Assembly (NCBI GenBank): GCA_013400975.1
Contig: WBMZ01003064.1
Location: forward strand, 1-64,000
From: Atrichornis clamosus
Lineage: Eukaryota; Chordata; Aves; Passeriformes; Menuridae
Length of the DNA stretch: 64,000 nt
Reading direction: 5' to 3'
Shown one piece after another: positions 63,601 to 64,000 of this stretch (its first letter is position 1; each line of letters begins with the position of its first letter). The notes under the pieces were generated by a model. That model was not told the origin of the DNA. It saw only the letters and a program-made list of their open reading frames with translations, and did no database searches. A program made the translations under genes and the position numbers.

Positions 63601-64000
63601 CTATAGCAAACTACATCATTCCTTCAAGACAGTATATGATTTCACTCTACTGTTCCTGATCAGCTTTAACTGCTGGATGTCTTATTAATGCAGGTTCTTA
63701 AGGTGTAAGTTCTCTGTAGTTGACCTCTATACTTTTCTAAAAACAGAAGAGGAAAAATAATTTGTGTGTGCACATAGCACCATTTTTCATCTTGTGGTCC
63801 CCAAAACCAGCACTACCTTTAAGGGGGCAAGAAAAACAACAAGGAAGGCATGTTCTCTCTACAGGGTACTCTTAGTGGGTTATAGGTTCAGAACCTAATT
63901 CACCCCTCTAGTAGAGGAACACTTGCATAAAAAGGAGAATACAGAAATGTTCTCTGTCTTGTGTTTCAACTAGCATAATCCCAATTGCTATAAAAACCTT
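60601..64000. other. Non-coding region at the right edge (no gene seen)
   Basis: Mostly unique AT-rich DNA. At 61884-62344 the three plus-strand frames are open together for long stretches, without any recognisable protein. At 63072-63098 a 'cacgtggaaat' unit is repeated, giving two CACGTG E-boxes 15 bases apart. Confidence 0.45.

Noticed and set aside
1..64000. CRISPR arrays, operons, phage, integrons, rRNA or tRNA genes
   Set aside because: No regularly spaced repeats, dense coding or RNA-gene signatures were seen. The window is typical vertebrate non-coding DNA.

Overview
This window is vertebrate, and most likely bird, nuclear DNA. It is intron and intergenic sequence of moderate to low GC, with no densely coding stretch, no operons and no prokaryotic signals. 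Five dispersed repeat copies belong to the CR1 LINE family, with the characteristic 3' end ('...ggtcccttccaaccc...attctgtgattctg'). That family dominates bird genomes and also occurs in turtles and crocodilians.

The one protein-coding exon I can name is on the minus strand at 24868-24981. It encodes a 38-residue peptide beginning MAHAASQLKKNRDLEIN and ending in a strongly basic tail. I recognise it as the N-terminus of the canonical ankyrin-G (ANK3) isoform, just before the ankyrin repeats. The window therefore lies in the 5' part of a bird ANK3 gene transcribed right to left. Positions 1-24867 are the first intron of this transcript. Positions above 24981 hold its 5' UTR and promoter region, then DNA that is either intergenic or intronic to ANK3 transcripts starting further upstream. 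The next exon, which opens the ankyrin-repeat domain, lies beyond the left edge.

Layout: 1-17694, intron with only short simple repeats; 17695-17790, small CR1 3' fragment (minus); 17790-24867, intron; 24868-24988, ANK3 alternative first exon with a short overlapping upstream ORF; 24989-25700, putative leader and promoter, CpG-poor; 34990-35600, old CR1 reverse-transcriptase fragment; 36515-37475, larger CR1 with an internal deletion; 50096-50330 and 53874-54187, two CR1 3' ends; the rest unique non-coding DNA. Patches unusually rich in CpG, near 59.9-60.6 kb and more weakly near 49.5-49.8 and 52.6-53.5 kb, carry splice-donor-like sites and could be further promoters or regulatory elements.

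I found no convincing new multi-gene system. The most useful observations concern ANK3 alternative-promoter biology: the upstream ORF at the start codon, the weak splice donor, and the CpG-rich patches upstream.
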